Shown here: positions 3,803 to 6,636 of the stretch, in pieces
Layout of the letters: each line of letters starts with the position of its first letter
Position numbering within the stretch: position 1 is the stretch's first letter
Assembly (NCBI GenBank): GCA_035519535.1
Contig: DATIWF010000174.1
Span: 1 to 6,636, forward strand
DNA length: 6,636 nt
Source: DATEGZ01 sp035519535
Lineage (GTDB): Bacteria > Acidobacteriota > Vicinamibacteria > Vicinamibacterales > SCN-69-37
Direction of reading: 5' to 3'
Made by a program: the position numbers and the translations under genes
The notes under the pieces: generated by a model
What the model was told of the DNA's origin: nothing
Databases searched by the model: none
The model's input: the letters and a program-made list of their open reading frames with translations, nothing else

Positions 3803-6636
3803 ATGTCGTCCCAGACGCCACCCGCCGCGCGGCGTACGCCGGTCGTGCTCACGAGCACGATGCTGCGGTCGTTCGTCCCGACGTGGCGGACCACCGTCCT
3901 GATGCTCGGCGAGCTGGGCGTGGCCGCGTTCTTCATCAGCGGGATCACGCAGGCCCGTCTGGGCGCCCCGGCGCCATGGTTCGTGCTGGTCGCCGTGATG
4001 ATCGGGCTGGTCCTCCGCGTCGTTGACGTCGAGACCTGGTCGCTCTTCATTCCCGGCGGTCTGGCCGGCCGCGTCAACGAGGCCTTCGGCCGGCGCCGAT
4101 CGCTCGTGGCCGCGGCGGCGGCGCTCCTCGAGCGGCTCCTTTTCGTCGCTCTGGTCGCGATCGTGGCCGGGCGCTACCTCATCACCTGCCTCGTCGCCCT
4201 GTTCGGGACGACGGTCTTCGAGCGGCACACCGCGATCGGCGACGCGACGTCGCTGGCGGCGGCGTTCCTCGTGGGCGTGCTCTGGCTGCGGGCGCGGCTG
4301 GGACAGCCGTGGAGCGTGCAGGCGCTCGCGCGCTGGACGTGGCTGCCGCTCGTCACGCTCGTCGGCGTCGCCCTCTGGGCGCTCGGGACGTTTGCGTCAG
4401 ATTTTCCGGGACTGCCCGTCGTCACGGCGCCGGCGCCGAACGTGGCCGGGCTCGCCGGGGTCGTGCTGGCCGGGCTGGCCGGCGTCGGTATTGCGCTGCC
4501 GGCCACGGGCGGCCTCGGCGGGCTGACGCGGCGCGCGACCGAGCTGCCACAGCCCAGGCTCCGCAACCTCCAGCGTTTCCTGGCGCTATCGAGCATCTTC
4601 AGCCTGCTCGTCGTCGCGGCGACGTCGTTCGCGTTCGGCGGCATCGTGCCGCCGACGGCTCAGGCCACGTGGTACAGCGCGCCGTTGCTCGGACTCGTCT
4701 GGCACCTCGCGGGCCCGGTCTGGTTGCGGGTGGTCGTGATGGCGGCGCTTGGCGTCGCGTCGGTGGCCATTCTTTCCTACGCCGCCCAGGTCGGCCTCGA
4801 CGATGCCGAGGCGATCCTGTCGCGGCTGTCGCAGCAGGGCATGTTGAGCGGCACGCTGCGGCTGCCGCATCCGCGGTTCGGCACGCGCGCGCGTCTCGCC
4901 GACGCGGCGGCCCTGGCGATCATCGTCGCGATCATCGCGAGCAGCGGGCGCGTGCCCTGGCTCGCCAGCGCGTACGCCACGACGGTCGCGGCCACGGTCG
5001 TCTTCAGCCTCGCCACGCTGGTACGGCTGCGCGCGCGTCGCGGTCGCGCCGACGCGGTTCGCCCGCCGGTCGACGCGGCGCGCGACGTGCCGTCGTGGGG
5101 CCTGGCCACGATTGCGACGCTCGTGGCGCTGGCCGGCATCGCGCTCCTCGCCAGCGGCGACGCCGGTGCGCTGGCGAGCGCCGGCGCGATCATCGTGATG
5201 GCCGCCATCTTTACCGCGACGGCGCGCAAGCTCGAGGGGATGCCGGAGGCCGACGAGCTCGAAGCCGCGCACCTTCTGCCGTCGATCGACGTGTCGCTGG
5301 ATCAGGTGAGCGTGCGGCCAGGCAACGTGCTCGTCGCGATCCGCCACCCGCATTCGCTCGGCCACCTCGTGTCGGCGCTCCAGGGCGTTGGCGATCGCGA
5401 CGTGGTCGTGATGACCGCGCGGCTGCTCGGGCACGACGTGCCCGACGACGGCACGAGCGTCGCGGGGCCGACGCCGGAAGAGCGGTTTCTGTTCGCGCAG
5501 GCGATCGCGGTGGCCGAGCAGTTCGGCCAGCCCGTGCACCTCGTGATCGTGCAGGCGCACAACGCCTTCGACGCGGTCATTGCCAGCGTGCTGCGCCTCA
5601 AGTCCGAGGAAGTGCACGTCGGCGAGTCGATCACGCTCTCGGCCGACGACCAGGCGCGCCAGCTCGGGGACGCCTGGGAGCGCGCGGACAAGGCGGAGGC
5701 GCTGCACGTCCGGCTGGTCATCCACCACCGCAGCGGTCGCACGCACGATTACTTCCTCGGCGCGCACGCCCCCACGTTGTCCGCGGTCGATCTCGATCTC
5801 ATTCACCACCTGTGGCTCGATGCGGCGAAGGCCCTCGGGCCGCACGTTCATCATCACGACATCGTCAGAGCAGCGTTGAATCAAATGTCTCAACAACTCA
5901 ACAGTCCTCATCGAGATGAGGCCCTGGGCGCGATTCGGGAGGTCGCGCGGCCCGCGGAGGAAATCGCCGCCGTGGTCCGCAGCCGCGACTTCTCGCTACT
6001 CCGCGACATGATGCGCAACCGGCCGCCGCAGGACGTGGCCGAGATGCTCAGCAACCTGGCCCTCGAAGACCAGGTCATCGTGTTCCGCGTGCTGCCGAGA
6101 AAGGACGCGGCGGCGACGTTCGAGTACCTCTCGCAGGACGCCCAGGAGACCTTGCTCAAGGCTATGGCGCAGGAGGACATCGCGAGCCTCCTCAATGAGA
6201 TGGCGCCGGATGACCGCACAATGTTCCTCGAGGAGCTGCCGGCGGCGGCGACGAAACAGCTGCTCGCGCTCCTCACTCCGGAAGAGCGGCAGGTGGCCGT
6301 CAAGCTGCTCGGCTATCCGGAAGGATCGATCGGCCGCTTGATGACGCCGCAGTACGTCGCGGTGCACGAAGACTGGACCGTGCAGCAGGTGCTCGACTAC
6401 GTGCGCGAGCACGGGGAGGATTCCGAGACGCTCAACGTGATCTACGTCGTCGACAACCAGGGGGTGTTGATCGACGACATCCGCATCCGCGAGCTCCTGC
6501 TCGCCAATCCGATGCGTCGGGTGTCGGACTTGATGGACCGGCGGTTCGTGGCCCTCAAGGCGACCGACGATCAGGAAACCGCGATCACGACGTTCCGGCA
6601 GAACGACCGCGTCGCCCTGCCCGTCACCGACACCGC
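3803..6636 (+). CDS. Fusion protein: APC-fold permease with USP-like domain joined in frame to an MgtE magnesium channel (3' end cut by window)
   Basis: One open frame of 944 codons runs from the ATG to the window edge without a stop. Residues about 30-472 contain roughly twelve hydrophobic helices. SLFIPGGLAGRVNEAFG (about 80-96) and the helix-6-like stretch with ATELPQPRLRNLQR (about 245-258) recall the APC superfamily. Residues about 500-690 form a soluble alpha/beta domain resembling a universal-stress-protein fold, starting at VRPGNVLVAIRHP and including VHVGESITLSADDQARQLGD. This architecture recalls the K+ importer KimA, but amino-acid permeases share it. From residue 695 the sequence is MgtE: N-domain repeats, YPEGSIGRLMTP at about 838-849, then two CBS motifs. 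The pore helices lie beyond the window. The start has no clear Shine-Dalgarno, so Met20 (position 3860) is an alternative. The gene diverges from the kdp-side genes. The frame is certain; the K+ substrate is inferred. Confidence 0.85.
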   Translation, partial: MSSQTPPAARRTPVVLTSTMLRSFVPTWRTTVLMLGELGVAAFFISGITQARLGAPAPWFVLVAVMIGLVLRVVDVETWSLFIPGGLAGRVNEAFGRRRSLVAAAAALLERLLFVALVAIVAGRYLITCLVALFGTTVFERHTAIGDATSLAAAFLVGVLWLRARLGQPWSVQALARWTWLPLVTLVGVALWALGTFASDFPGLPVVTAPAPNVAGLAGVVLAGLAGVGIALPATGGLGGLTRRATELPQPRLRNLQRFLALSSIFSLLVVAATSFAFGGIVPPTAQATWYSAPLLGLVWHLAGPVWLRVVVMAALGVASVAILSYAAQVGLDDAEAILSRLSQQGMLSGTLRLPHPRFGTRARLADAAALAIIVAIIASSGRVPWLASAYATTVAATVVFSLATLVRLRARRGRADAVRPPVDAARDVPSWGLATIATLVALAGIALLASGDAGALASAGAIIVMAAIFTATARKLEGMPEADELEAAHLLPSIDVSLDQVSVRPGNVLVAIRHPHSLGHLVSALQGVGDRDVVVMTARLLGHDVPDDGTSVAGPTPEERFLFAQAIAVAEQFGQPVHLVIVQAHNAFDAVIASVLRLKSEEVHVGESITLSADDQARQLGDAWERADKAEALHVRLVIHHRSGRTHDYFLGAHAPTLSAVDLDLIHHLWLDAAKALGPHVHHHDIVRAALNQMSQQLNSPHRDEALGAIREVARPAEEIAAVVRSRDFSLLRDMMRNRPPQDVAEMLSNLALEDQVIVFRVLPRKDAAATFEYLSQDAQETLLKAMAQEDIASLLNEMAPDDRTMFLEELPAAATKQLLALLTPEERQVAVKLLGYPEGSIGRLMTPQYVAVHEDWTVQQVLDYVREHGEDSETLNVIYVVDNQGVLIDDIRIRELLLANPMRRVSDLMDRRFVALKATDDQETAITTFRQNDRVALPVTDT
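5885..6636 (+). other. mgtE: MgtE module of the fusion: N domain plus CBS pair (incomplete)
   Basis: Reading from the ATG at 5885, the first ~140 residues are the helical MgtE N domain, with segments such as VAEMLSNLALEDQVIVFRVL, EDIASLLNEMAPDDRTMF and LTPEERQVAVKLLGYPE. CBS1 begins at GRLMTPQYVAV, and CBS2 begins near DRRFVALKATDD and is cut by the edge. In MgtE these cytosolic parts bind Mg2+ and close the pore when Mg2+ is high. The transmembrane pore should follow to the right. There is no stop between this module and the permease, so it is listed as a domain. The ATG has no clear ribosome site, but the 18 codons around it (5867-5920) are unusually A/T-ending, as near a gene start, so a separate MgtE product from an internal start is possible. 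Confidence 0.85.

Noticed and set aside
3278..4228. 316-residue minus-strand frame extending the 49-residue protein far upstream
   Set aside because: The extension crosses the divergent intergenic region and the start of the fusion gene and is Arg/Asp-rich. Only the last 49 residues have a ribosome site and a membrane helix.
4309..5919. 536-codon plus-strand frame and a 441-codon minus-strand frame over the permease region
   Set aside because: Both are Arg/Ala-rich low-complexity translations overlapping the recognisable permease-USP frame; they are codon-bias shadows.

Overview
The window is GC-rich, bacterial and gene-dense. A BBP2/OmpL-type outer-membrane porin shows a diderm cell. Codon use and gene content fit an Acidobacteriota-like genome (perhaps the Vicinamibacteria side), but this is a guess from style and no marker gene is present. 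All recognisable genes concern potassium or magnesium transport across the envelope.

Minus strand, 3600 down to 1: two tandem very small single-helix membrane proteins (3600-3457 and 3427-3278) that look like paralogues. A 212-bp gap follows, with four direct repeats of the type CTTACG at about 11-bp spacing. Then comes a tightly packed operon: porin (3065-1863), a 28-residue membrane peptide (1826-1740), kdpF (1731-1651) and kdpA (1640 to beyond base 1). The rest of kdpFABC should lie to the left of the window. Gaps inside the operon are 36, 8 and 10 bases.

Plus strand, 3803 to the right edge: one uninterrupted reading frame of at least 944 codons. It encodes an APC-fold multi-helix permease with a C-terminal cytoplasmic USP-like domain (residues 1-694), followed in frame by the N domain and CBS pair of an MgtE magnesium channel (from residue 695). 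No stop codon separates them. The MgtE pore would lie beyond the window. The permease half recalls KimA-type potassium importers in architecture, so this may be one polypeptide combining a K+-type (or amino-acid-type) permease with an Mg2+ channel.

The 202-bp divergent region between the two arms (3601-3802) holds a second set of the same 11-bp-spaced boxes, in the same orientation as the first. The boxes resemble what I remember of the E. coli KdpE operator, so the simplest model is a KdpE-controlled regulon of the kdp operon with its porin and the two small membrane proteins, with the permease-MgtE fusion divergent. Porin, Kdp, small peptides and fusion protein would then serve K+/Mg2+ homeostasis at the outer and inner membranes. 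The most unusual items are the permease-MgtE fusion, the shared box arrays and the three unannotated small membrane proteins.
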